This document shows, one piece after another, positions 1 through 7,337 of a stretch of DNA of 12,728 nucleotides (positions within the stretch are counted from its first letter, which is position 1; every line of letters starts with the position of its first letter). The position numbers and the translations under genes were made by a program. The DNA is from Christensenellaceae bacterium (GTDB lineage: Bacteria > Bacillota > Clostridia > Christensenellales > DTU072): positions 1 to 12,728 of the forward strand of contig JAISKW010000075.1 in the NCBI GenBank assembly GCA_031260775.1, read 5' to 3'. The notes below the pieces were generated by a model. It worked only from the letters and a program-made list of their open reading frames with translations. It did not search any database and had not been told where the DNA came from.

Positions 1-53
1 CGCATACTGTTGCGCCCTTTCTACTAAGTTAATTTTTCAAAGGGTGGGTGCTT

Positions 54-100
54 AGGAGGGGAAGGAAATGATTTTTACTGAAAAAGCATTTCCCCTCCCT
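54..100 (-). terminator. Long hairpin just past the split-barrel gene; possible terminator or 3' stabiliser
   Basis: The arm at 54-76 pairs with 81-100 around a four-base ACTG loop. Five A-T pairs lie next to the loop, then one A/G mismatch, then seven continuous pairs (64-70 with 87-93), then a GC-rich base with two small bulges and one G-U pair. It starts 14 bases past the stop of the minus-strand gene that ends at 114. On neither strand is it followed by a convincing T-run, so it is not a textbook intrinsic terminator. It could stabilise the 3' end of the transcript. Bases 1-53 hold nothing I can identify. Confidence 0.4.
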
Positions 101-113
101 CGCAAAATCAAAC

Positions 114-959
114 CTACTCGCCGAAAGTTGCTTTAAGGGGTTCTTGGGGATAAATGTAGCCGGGAACGGGGAGCATCGGGTTGTAAACCTTGTCGGCGTT
201 GAAGATGAGAGCGGTGGTCTTGTTGCCTTTCTTTTGGAGTGAGAAAGTGCCTTGAAGCATCTGTCCTGCAAGGTCAAGACCGGTCAAGTAAATGCACGCT
301 TTTGCACCCTCGGGCACGCCTTGGCACAACTCGGGGTATAATCCGGTTGAGAATACGAGTTTGTTACCGCCTGCGGGACGACCCTGAAGCGCGGGGAAAA
401 TACGCGGATAGCCGTCGGTATCGACATAAGCAATGAACTCTAAGCCGTCGATTTTGTTGGCGATTTTTTTAGTGAACTCGGGAATGATGCCCTCGGGAGC
501 GGCTTTCAGTTTCTTTGCGATAAGAACCGATTGCACGGAGGAAATACCGATACCGAGCATCGGAAGTTTCTGTTTCTTTGAGGAGTCCACGAGGCGGCTG
601 TAGTGAACGCGCGCAATGCCGAAATAGGAGTTGTACCTAAACATCGGGTGGCTGTTGTATTCGTCGTATTCGGGCCCGCCGCGAAGAACGCTTTGCCACT
701 CCGCTTTACCGGTGTACCAGTTCATATCGGCAAAAAGAACGAGCCAACCGGTTTTGGTGTTGGTAGCGAGGTATTTTTTGGATAATCCTTGCGAGAACTG
801 ACCCCATATAAGTGTTTCCTCGTCTTTTGCGCCGATTGAAGAAATCAACGCGACGTGAGGATATCCCTCGGGAGAGATGGTCGATATAAGACCAATTTTC
901 GAATCGGGTTTAAACGCCTCGATACATTCTTTGTCAAACTTGTTTTGAAATTCCGTCAT
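114..959 (-). CDS. Pyridoxamine 5'-phosphate oxidase-family protein with two split-barrel halves
   Basis: This 281-residue protein resembles the flavin-binding split-barrel (PNPOx-like) family, whose members bind FMN, F420 or related cofactors and act as oxidoreductases or cofactor-binding proteins in the cytoplasm. I see no signal peptide or membrane segment. The N-terminal half carries a typical strand-turn-strand start, STISPEGYPHV at residues 26-36. A second copy of the pattern, YVDTDGYPRIFP, sits at about 178-189, so the protein looks like two barrel units in one chain, longer than the usual 130-200 residues. The substrate cannot be read from the sequence. The ATG at 959 is preceded by a purely AT-rich leader with no Shine-Dalgarno motif. 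The gene stands alone: its upstream neighbour on the same strand is closed by a strong terminator. The family call is fairly safe, but true pyridoxine metabolism is doubtful. Confidence 0.85.
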   Translation of the reverse strand: MTEFQNKFDKECIEAFKPDSKIGLISTISPEGYPHVALISSIGAKDEETLIWGQFSQGLSKKYLATNTKTGWLVLFADMNWYTGKAEWQSVLRGGPEYDEYNSHPMFRYNSYFGIARVHYSRLVDSSKKQKLPMLGIGISSVQSVLIAKKLKAAPEGIIPEFTKKIANKIDGLEFIAYVDTDGYPRIFPALQGRPAGGNKLVFSTGLYPELCQGVPEGAKACIYLTGLDLAGQMLQGTFSLQKKGNKTTALIFNADKVYNPMLPVPGYIYPQEPLKATFGE

Positions 960-986
960 AATATTTAATTAAATTGATGTTATATA

Positions 987-1015
987 ATTATAATATATAT
1001 CCGCAGAAAAACATA
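987..1015 (-). promoter_or_regulatory. Possible promoter of the split-barrel gene
   Basis: On the minus strand a perfect TATAAT lies at 992-987, inside a run of alternating A and T, 28 bases before the ATG. About 17 bases further up, the hexamer (TATGTT) is a poor match to a sigma-A -35 box. The region between the upstream terminator and the start codon has no better candidate. Because AT-rich DNA gives TATAAT by chance, this is tentative. Confidence 0.3.
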
Positions 1016-1055
1016 GTACGATTTTTTTGTCGGTAATGAAAATCCGATTATCCAT

Positions 1056-1094
1056 TAAAGCAAAAGAAAACAAGGCGCAACGATGCGCCTTGTT
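1056..1094 (-). terminator. Intrinsic terminator of the giant lipoprotein gene
   Basis: Bases 1069-1079 and 1084-1094 form a perfect 11-bp stem (AACAAGGCGCA and its complement) around a four-base loop. Read on the minus strand, the stem runs straight into TTTTCTTTTGC, a classic U-rich tail. It lies about 50 bases past the TAG stop of the lipoprotein gene and before the promoter region of the split-barrel gene, so the two genes are probably separate transcription units. On the plus strand no T-run follows. Confidence 0.85.
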
Positions 1095-1142
1095 GTGTAA
1101 TACAATAAACCTTTTTATTATTTTTCCCTAAATCAAATGCCC

Positions 1143-4100
1143 CTATGAAATTATGAATAGCTTATAAGCGTCGCCGATTACACCGCCGGGGAGCTGCAAG
1201 CCGTAGTTACGGGGGTTAACCAACACGCGATATTGACCGTATGCGGCGGGGGGTGAACTCGATTGACTTACCACTCTGTAATATGTTGTTACAGGCTCGT
1301 TTGCCACGACCGTTACTACCGAGAAATCGGCGTCGTCAGGGTTCAGGCAAACCTCTATGCGCTGATAAATTATGTCGCTTGAGGCTATCGCAAACGCGCT
1401 ACCAGCCACGATATACTGCGCCTTTGCAGCCGCTATCGTTGCTCCCGTCCCGGCAAACTCGCTTGCATACGTTATTGTTATCGCGTTTTGCGGCATCAAT
1501 TTCTTGCTAACCGTGTATACGCCGCTCGTATCGTTCACACTTATTCCGCCGAAAATGTATCGGTGATTCTGGTTAATGTTCTGTCCGGTGCTCGGAATTT
1601 CAACCGCTACTATCGAATAATTACCTGCCGACAATGTCTTAAACTCCTGAGTCGCAATTTCTATTCCGTTTTCGTTTACGACATAAAGCCGTATGTTTAC
1701 AGTATCGTTGCCGATTAATATTTGCGCCGCCTCGCCTCCGATTCCCGTCATATCTGCCGCTCCGGCTATCGAATACGTAAACTGATATGAACGCGGTGAA
1801 TCGCCGTACTGCACGGTAATATCGTTGATTATGATATCTATCGGCTTTGCCAAAATTACGAACGAGCCTTTCGGAATCAAATTCCCCTCGCCTTTCTTTT
1901 CGACATAAAAATCGTTCCCTTCCGTTTCGATAAACAAATCATAAATGCCCGGTAGCGTAGGGTATCCGCCGACGGTTGGCGTCATAAGCACGATATTCCC
2001 CTCCGAGTTCCTGAAATACAGTCTGTATTCGGGCAAATCAAAATAAGGTTTAATTTGAACGGGGGTAACCACGGGCAATTGTTGGCTGATAAGATACGGG
2101 GTCGTATAGAAAATAACCGTGCCGTTCACTATCATGTTTAGCGTCATTTTCCTATGAACCGTTACGTTATAAACCGTTGTTTTGCCCTGCAGTTGCACCG
2201 TTACCGGCGAGGCAATTTGAACGATTCCCGTCGACAAACCTGCGAACGGATATATCGTATAATTGACGACACTTACACTGCCTTGGTCCATCGAAACCAA
2301 ATCGCTTGATAAGTCATCAAAGTACCGTCTGATTATACCGCCGGAAAGGTTAACGGGCTGTCCTTCGATATAATCGGTTATATAAGGTAGGGTTACAACA
2401 GCAATTGAGGTTAATATGCGTGTAGTGGTGTTGAACTTTAACGGAAGAACCGTATCCGTATGCGAGTTAATGGTTACGGGTAGGTTGTAATCTAATAAGT
2501 AATGATAGTTTTCGTCTGCGTTGGAGCCGTCTTCTTTGTACATACTGAACGCTAACGAGTTGGGGTCAAACGTCACCATTGCGCGCGAAAGAGGGATTAC
2601 CGTAAACGCAGTATTTTGTCCGTTAACGGTGGTTATTCTGACGTATAAGCCCTCAACAGAAATTTCTTCGGCTTTGTAGAGGTTCAACTCATCCATATGA
2701 ATTGCATCGGAAAGGTCTATAACTGCCGAATCCGTGCGGACAACCTTTGTTCCGGGGGTAACGCTTGCATCGTAAGTTATGCTTGCGCCGCTGCCCGACT
2801 GCGAGCCTAAATATTGAATATTTGTAACAACTCCGCTGCCGGATACAACATAAATATAGTACGAAACGGATACCCTACCCGCCCCGGTATAATAGCTGAC
2901 GTCGATTCGCTTTGTACCGATGGTTCTTGTAATATATTTCGGGTCAAGGGGATTATTCAGGTTGACCCTTTCTCCGCTATCCTTCAAATATGCTTTAATT
3001 TCCCAATCCGCTGAATTAAACTGCGTATGCTTTGTCGGGGAGGAGTTATTGTTATAGTATGCATATAACTCAAGCCCTGCGAGTGACAGGTCAAACGAGG
3101 TGTATTGTCCGTAGATAATATTCGGGAGTTTGCCTATAGCTAAGCGACCGATATTGCGTACTCCCAATCTTATACGAACGGTAAGCATAGCGTTTTCGCG
3201 TTTGAACGACACCTCTCTGTACTCGCCGCCGAAGTCAAGCTCGCTGTTGAATACGTCGTTTGCGGTCAGAGTCACTATTGCACCGCTCGAAAACTTTGCC
3301 TTGAACGATATTTGCTCGGGGTTATCGAACACATACACAAAATTGCTCGAATTTGAAGCGTCTATCCATTCGCCTGCGGCTTCCTTCTGGATAAATACGG
3401 TTTCGGGGGCGGTGTTCAATATCGTTATCGTATATTCGCCGTAGGCATCACCCATAACTCCGAGGGTTTTGTAATAAACTCTTGCCGTATAGGTGTAGTT
3501 TGCACCGTACTCGAACACCAAATCCGTACCCATTACACCGCCGTCACGGTAATACACAACGGAGATTAAATCGGTATTTGTAAGGGAGATTCTCCCGCTT
3601 TCCTCGCCCGTATCGTAAGCTACAACCGCATATCCTTCGGCGAGATACGTTGGAATACCGACTTCGCTTGTCAAGTCGGAAACGGACAGCGTGCCTCCCT
3701 CGTAGAAGGTCGTTTTAGGTGCGTCAACCGTTATTGTCGCCGCCTCGCGTTGCGAATCGGCTTTCGCTCTGATATCGATATAGTTGTAGGTTTCATTTCC
3801 GTTTCTGTCACGGTAGATGAACGTAATTCTTTGATAATGTATGTTGTGGTTCTCATTCTTATCCGCTGTAATTTGTTCGGATGTGGGCTCCAAAACAAAC
3901 AGCGTACTGTTATCGGAGAGCATTTCGGCGGTCAGCGGTAAATATGCGCTTTCTGCGGCAGGGGTGAATCTTGTTTCGCCGTACACCAAAAATTGCCCGT
4001 TATTAAAGCGGACGTTGTACGACAACATATCGAGCGTCAACGTCTGCCCGGGACGCCTCAGCAACGCCTCTTCGCGTGTTAAGTCGTCGTCGGAGAAAAT

Positions 4101-6947
4101 CAAACGGTCGGGGATTCGGTCATTTATTGAAATTCCTATGGTTTTTATCCACTCCGCGTTGCCGAATTTTAAGCTAAGCGTCGCAGAACCTACAACCTGA
4201 TTATCAAATGCCGCACGTCCGTTTAGGGCGTCTCCGTTAATATCCGTCAGAGAAATACGTGCATCGGACAGCGGTATTACGGATTTCCCGTTATCGGCAA
4301 AGGTGATAACCGCCGAACCTGTGTTCATATTAAGCGTATCTCCTACGGTGAACGTCGTAACCTTGTCGGTGTAAACTCCGCCCGTTACAAGCGCGTCGGC
4401 ACCGGTGATAATTCCGCCGTTGCCGAATCTAAGCGGTGTACGCCTTACGGTAGGCAAGAACGCATCGTACCAGCAATCGTTATTACGGCTGTAAATTGCG
4501 GCATCTACGGATATGCCCTCGTCGTCGTAAATGCGACTTCTTTCTAATGAAGCGGTAGTAACCAAGCAGCGGACTCCGTCGATAAACACATATTGTAACC
4601 CGTTGGGTGTGTAAATTTTGTTGCCCTGATAGTCTAACACGGGGACACCGTTTACCGGGTCTACCCAGCAATAATCGTTTAGCTTTGACGTATCGCCGCC
4701 TAAAAGATACACCGCCGAGCGGATAAATTCGCCGTATTCGCGCGAAATTACCTTGTCGATTTCGTCTTTTAGATAAACCTCGTTCGTCTTGATTACGCCG
4801 TAGGTTTGCGGATTACCGTCTATGCAGGTTATCGCCGTCCTGCCCGTTAACGGCAAGCCGTTTTTGCCTAAAATCGGCGAGCGGGGCAAGGGCGTGTTGT
4901 TTCCGTCATACTTTAGCGGTGCGGTATTGTCGAGCCACACTGCGCGCGAGGCGTCGTATACGGGGTTCGTTATCGCGCCCTCCGCGTTATACAGCGGGAT
5001 TATTAAATTCTGGTTATCGTCAACTAACGGATACACCGAAGCCGCCTCTACATAGTATTGCGCGCCGCTCAGCCACAAGTATATTACGCCGCTCAGTCCG
5101 CGGATTTCCGTTCCGTTTTTGCTCTTTAACGATTCCGGACGCTCAAGTATAGGATATTGCGGATTGAGTTTATTCGCTTCGATTGAAAGCTGATAAAGCG
5201 TATATGCATCTCCGTCGTACCACAAATCCTCGCTCGGCGAGTAGTTTGCATACGTTAGCGGTCTTCCCGTTGAGGTTTTCAAGAAATTAACAGCATTGGT
5301 GTCGATTGCATAAACAAAGTCCATTGTGTTCGCAGGAGCTGCATCAACACGGACGGCAAGCGTTGAGTTTGAATTTTCAATGTTTTCGGCGTTGAACGCT
5401 ATGCCGATACGGTGCGACGTACGCACTCCCGAGAGGTTTGTTCCGGTGAATCTGAACAAACCGCTTTCCTCATTGTAGCTATGCACGGCGGAAAATACCG
5501 TACGGAAATAGTCCTCCTGCTCGGCAACTACGTGCTCTTTGTATTCTATTCGGATTTTCAGTCCTGCGGGATTAAATGCTTCGCCGACATAATAAACCGA
5601 TTTGTAAGGTGCGGTATCGAGGTACATCGCCTTTTTGCCGTCCGCGCCGACGTCGGTATTGTCGTGAACCTTAATCAGAACCTCGTCGGTGAAAACGTCA
5701 TAAACAAGCGAGCCCTGATATTCCCCCGCCTTGTTTTTATCGTACCCCGCAAGCATTGTCGCCTGCACGGGAATCTTAGCGGTTCCGCCGCCTACAAACG
5801 AGATTTCCGCGCTGTAAACCAAACTGACCGTGCTTTCTTTCGCCGCAAGACTCGTTGAGGCATCCGCTCTTATGTACGAATATTGACTGTCCGCTTTTAT
5901 CGAACCACCCGTCATAATCTCAAATACAAATACAGATTTCTGCCTTGCCGCGCTGCCCTGACGAAGCGACAATTCCGTTACCTCGTAAGCTATTTTACTG
6001 TCGTATTCGAGCGTGGTTTCAACCTTTTGCCCGTTAAACGTAATACGGCAATCGTTATATCCCGCATACAAAGGATTTTGTCGGTACGGTCTTTCGTTAG
6101 CGTGGTCTTGGGCATATTTCGGCGATACCTTCGCCTTCGCCTTTATATATGCGACGTTGAAATTGCCCGTGCCCACGGGATATTCCTCGCCTATGAGTGC
6201 GTATAAAGTACCGCCTTCTATCTTAAAAGCGGTGTCCTGCGGATAGTATTCGATTTCGATATCCGGCTCACCCTCGGAATTAATAATCTCGTTGATATCC
6301 TTAATTACATTCTCTTCAGAACCGTCCGTCCGTACGGCAACGATGCTCTTCATATCGATAATGAGAGGGATTTCCGTCGAATGGCTCTCTAAGGAAATAT
6401 AGGTTTCCTTTTTTGACACCTCGTCTATATCGATTGTTAATATTGTGTTTTCCTGTCCCTCTCCGCTAAGTATTGCTGAAAAATCCGAATAGAGAGTGTT
6501 TGAAAGGAGTGAAAATATATCCGCTTTCGGCGCGCCCAAGTAATCGAACCACAAATCATCGCTGAGTCCTAACGGTCTTTCGGGCTCGACGAGCTTAAGG
6601 GTTACGCCGGAAACGATTCTGTCCTCATAATTGACCTTGACGGTCGTTGAAAAATCCTCGTATGTAATTACGACGTCTTTTAGCCCCGGCACGCCGGCAT
6701 TCCCGTTAAACGTAACCATATCGGCGGTTATGGGTAGAGTTGAAGTCGAACCGTCGTTATGTGTCACAACAATAAACGCGCCGTTAAGATTGATTGTCTG
6801 CCCGAGGTAGTAGTCGGTGTTCGGAAATTCTCCGATAGCATAATACTCCTTTACGGCAGATTTGTCCGTCTTGCATGCGGCAAGCGACAGCCCCCCGAGA
6901 ATTGCGGTGACTGCTATTAATATTAAGAGAAACAGTTTTTTCCTCAT
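1143..6947 (-). CDS. Giant surface lipoprotein with bacterial Ig-like domains and an MBG-like C-terminal region
   Basis: The 1,934-residue protein starts with a lipoprotein signal peptide: MRKK, a hydrophobic core, and the lipobox Leu22-Ala-Ala-Cys25. The mature protein should therefore be lipid-anchored on the outer face of the membrane. Residues 33-112 look like a Big_3-type Ig fold (YYLGQTINLNG, then a THNDGSTSTLPI strand). Similar 'x-x-G-x-x-x-x-x-x-G' starts recur near residues 445, 865, 1080, 1280 and 1525. Between about 569 and 828 lies a non-Ig-looking, aromatic-rich stretch with internal repeats. From about 1701 (DITVQYGDSPRSYQFTY) the sequence resembles MBG-type domains. There is no LPXTG signal, transmembrane tail or enzyme motif, and Cys is rare. 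It is probably an adhesin, scaffold or glycan-binding protein, but that role is inferred from architecture only. The start has only a weak SD-like AAGCGG. It is transcribed divergently from the ABC operon. Confidence 0.9.
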   Translation of the reverse strand: MRKKLFLLILIAVTAILGGLSLAACKTDKSAVKEYYAIGEFPNTDYYLGQTINLNGAFIVVTHNDGSTSTLPITADMVTFNGNAGVPGLKDVVITYEDFSTTVKVNYEDRIVSGVTLKLVEPERPLGLSDDLWFDYLGAPKADIFSLLSNTLYSDFSAILSGEGQENTILTIDIDEVSKKETYISLESHSTEIPLIIDMKSIVAVRTDGSEENVIKDINEIINSEGEPDIEIEYYPQDTAFKIEGGTLYALIGEEYPVGTGNFNVAYIKAKAKVSPKYAQDHANERPYRQNPLYAGYNDCRITFNGQKVETTLEYDSKIAYEVTELSLRQGSAARQKSVFVFEIMTGGSIKADSQYSYIRADASTSLAAKESTVSLVYSAEISFVGGGTAKIPVQATMLAGYDKNKAGEYQGSLVYDVFTDEVLIKVHDNTDVGADGKKAMYLDTAPYKSVYYVGEAFNPAGLKIRIEYKEHVVAEQEDYFRTVFSAVHSYNEESGLFRFTGTNLSGVRTSHRIGIAFNAENIENSNSTLAVRVDAAPANTMDFVYAIDTNAVNFLKTSTGRPLTYANYSPSEDLWYDGDAYTLYQLSIEANKLNPQYPILERPESLKSKNGTEIRGLSGVIYLWLSGAQYYVEAASVYPLVDDNQNLIIPLYNAEGAITNPVYDASRAVWLDNTAPLKYDGNNTPLPRSPILGKNGLPLTGRTAITCIDGNPQTYGVIKTNEVYLKDEIDKVISREYGEFIRSAVYLLGGDTSKLNDYCWVDPVNGVPVLDYQGNKIYTPNGLQYVFIDGVRCLVTTASLERSRIYDDEGISVDAAIYSRNNDCWYDAFLPTVRRTPLRFGNGGIITGADALVTGGVYTDKVTTFTVGDTLNMNTGSAVITFADNGKSVIPLSDARISLTDINGDALNGRAAFDNQVVGSATLSLKFGNAEWIKTIGISINDRIPDRLIFSDDDLTREEALLRRPGQTLTLDMLSYNVRFNNGQFLVYGETRFTPAAESAYLPLTAEMLSDNSTLFVLEPTSEQITADKNENHNIHYQRITFIYRDRNGNETYNYIDIRAKADSQREAATITVDAPKTTFYEGGTLSVSDLTSEVGIPTYLAEGYAVVAYDTGEESGRISLTNTDLISVVYYRDGGVMGTDLVFEYGANYTYTARVYYKTLGVMGDAYGEYTITILNTAPETVFIQKEAAGEWIDASNSSNFVYVFDNPEQISFKAKFSSGAIVTLTANDVFNSELDFGGEYREVSFKRENAMLTVRIRLGVRNIGRLAIGKLPNIIYGQYTSFDLSLAGLELYAYYNNNSSPTKHTQFNSADWEIKAYLKDSGERVNLNNPLDPKYITRTIGTKRIDVSYYTGAGRVSVSYYIYVVSGSGVVTNIQYLGSQSGSGASITYDASVTPGTKVVRTDSAVIDLSDAIHMDELNLYKAEEISVEGLYVRITTVNGQNTAFTVIPLSRAMVTFDPNSLAFSMYKEDGSNADENYHYLLDYNLPVTINSHTDTVLPLKFNTTTRILTSIAVVTLPYITDYIEGQPVNLSGGIIRRYFDDLSSDLVSMDQGSVSVVNYTIYPFAGLSTGIVQIASPVTVQLQGKTTVYNVTVHRKMTLNMIVNGTVIFYTTPYLISQQLPVVTPVQIKPYFDLPEYRLYFRNSEGNIVLMTPTVGGYPTLPGIYDLFIETEGNDFYVEKKGEGNLIPKGSFVILAKPIDIIINDITVQYGDSPRSYQFTYSIAGAADMTGIGGEAAQILIGNDTVNIRLYVVNENGIEIATQEFKTLSAGNYSIVAVEIPSTGQNINQNHRYIFGGISVNDTSGVYTVSKKLMPQNAITITYASEFAGTGATIAAAKAQYIVAGSAFAIASSDIIYQRIEVCLNPDDADFSVVTVVANEPVTTYYRVVSQSSSPPAAYGQYRVLVNPRNYGLQLPGGVIGDAYKLFIIS
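4464..5243 (-). repeat. Diverged protein repeat (Tyr-x6-Trp-x-Asp) inside the giant lipoprotein
   Basis: Residues 569-828 of the lipoprotein contain three copies of a Tyr-six residues-Trp-x-Asp motif: YSPSEDLWYD (Trp576), YDASRAVWLD (Trp671) and YSRNNDCWYD (Trp826). A related CWVD is at Trp761 and a DLWFD lies further N-terminal at Trp133. A second shared block, GVIYLWLSGAQYYVEAAS against GLQYVFIDGVRCLVTTAS, falls between the first and second and between the last two Trp motifs. The DNA copies are not alike, so this is an old protein-level repeat and not a recent duplication. I do not recognise the family. Confidence 0.5.
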
Positions 6948-6967
6948 AACGAAATACCGCTTAGCGC

Positions 6968-6996
6968 AGTATACCCTAATATATTAATATAAACGC
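6968..6996 (-). promoter_or_regulatory. Possible promoter of the giant lipoprotein gene
   Basis: On the minus strand TATACT at 6973-6968 matches the -10 consensus at five of six positions. It lies about 20 bases before the ATG, which would give a very short leader. The -35 position (GCGTTT) is weak, and other AT-rich hexamers just upstream could serve instead. The call rests on the -10 box and position alone. Confidence 0.3.
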
Positions 6997-7019
6997 GTGC
7001 GCAATTAAATAGGCAATTT

Positions 7020-7035
7020 ATTGTGAGCGGACAAT
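7020..7035. promoter_or_regulatory. Inverted repeat ATTGT-N6-ACAAT, possible operator
   Basis: Five-base arms flank GAGCGG. The site lies about 45 bases upstream of the presumed lipoprotein -10 box. TTGTGAGCGGA within it is identical to the left part of the E. coli lac operator O1, but the right part differs by a three-base deletion. A LacI-type or similar dimeric repressor could bind such a site. No regulator gene is in view and the match may be chance. Confidence 0.25.
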
Positions 7036-7040
7036 TGTGT

Positions 7041-7112
7041 TGTCATTTTGCGCGAAGTCACAGAATCCATACATTACAAGGATTGGACACTGCGGCTACG
7101 CTCAGGGTGACA
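7041..7112. repeat. REP-like imperfect palindrome of the TGTCA...TGACA type
   Basis: The left arm TGTCATTTTGCGCGAAG faces a right arm ending GCTACGCTCAGGGTGACA, with AGAATCC and GGATTGG closer to the centre. This is the layout of the intergenic TGTCATTCTGAGCG...CGCTCAGAATGACA elements that occur in many bacterial genomes. The arms here have several mismatches, so it looks like an ageing copy. No transposase or REP-associated tyrosine transposase is in the window. Confidence 0.55.
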
Positions 7113-7173
7113 AAATTACGCTCTGATTGTCCTCACCCTTTGTATTTATAAAAAATGAGAATGCAGAAACGAG

Positions 7174-7241
7174 AAAAGCCTATCACGGATTGTAACGAAA
7201 TAACGGCAATTTTGCGGCATCGTTAAAATAGGGCTTTTTTT
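7174..7241 (+). terminator. Large hairpin with T7 tail in the leader of the ABC operon; possible attenuator
   Basis: The outer stem pairs AAAAGCC (7174-7180) plus TAT with ATA, a bulged G, and GGCTTTT (7228-7238). An inner perfect stem TAACGA/TCGTTA (7193-7198 with 7220-7225) and a small innermost GCA/TGC stem complete it. The right arm runs into seven T residues at 7235-7241, as in an intrinsic terminator on the plus strand. No plus-strand gene lies upstream, and the permease starts about 95 bases downstream. It therefore could end a short leader RNA (attenuation), end a small RNA, or be a relic. The left arm also gives a shorter T-run on the minus strand. Confidence 0.5.
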
Positions 7242-7337
7242 GAATTCTTTTGTGTTAGAATAACTCAGACGGCAATCGGGCAAGGATATTGGGACTGCTG
7301 ATTTTCAGCAAAACCAAGCTTGTTTTGGGTATATTAT

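Larger units (their letters stand above)
6948..7337. other. Divergent intergenic region between the lipoprotein gene and the ABC operon
   Basis: These 390 bases contain no convincing gene. In order they hold the presumed lipoprotein promoter, a small ATTGT-N6-ACAAT inverted repeat, a REP-like palindrome, and a large hairpin with a T7 tail. After that come about 95 bases that include a GCTGA-TTT-TCAGC mini-hairpin (within 7298-7310) just before the permease start. I could not place a strong plus-strand promoter: TAGAAT at 7256-7261 is the best -10 after the hairpin but has no good -35. Whether ABC transcripts include the hairpin is therefore open. Confidence 0.7.

Noticed and set aside
29..277. 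Minus-strand frame of 82 codons at the left end
   Set aside because: It overlaps the 3' end of the split-barrel gene in another frame, spans the hairpin at 54-100, and has no family likeness.
5412..5858. Plus-strand open frame of 148 codons inside the lipoprotein gene
   Set aside because: It lies wholly antisense to a coherent Ig-like protein, has no recognisable domain, and follows from the codon pattern of the real gene.
7020..7035. Cloning-vector contamination, because of the lac-operator-like stretch
   Set aside because: Only 11 consecutive bases match O1 and the flanks are unlike any lac promoter.
7320..7337. TTG at 7320 as the permease start
   Set aside because: The six extra residues are not part of the usual N-terminus of such permeases, and the ATG at 7338 gives the expected MYLLKNSLKN start.
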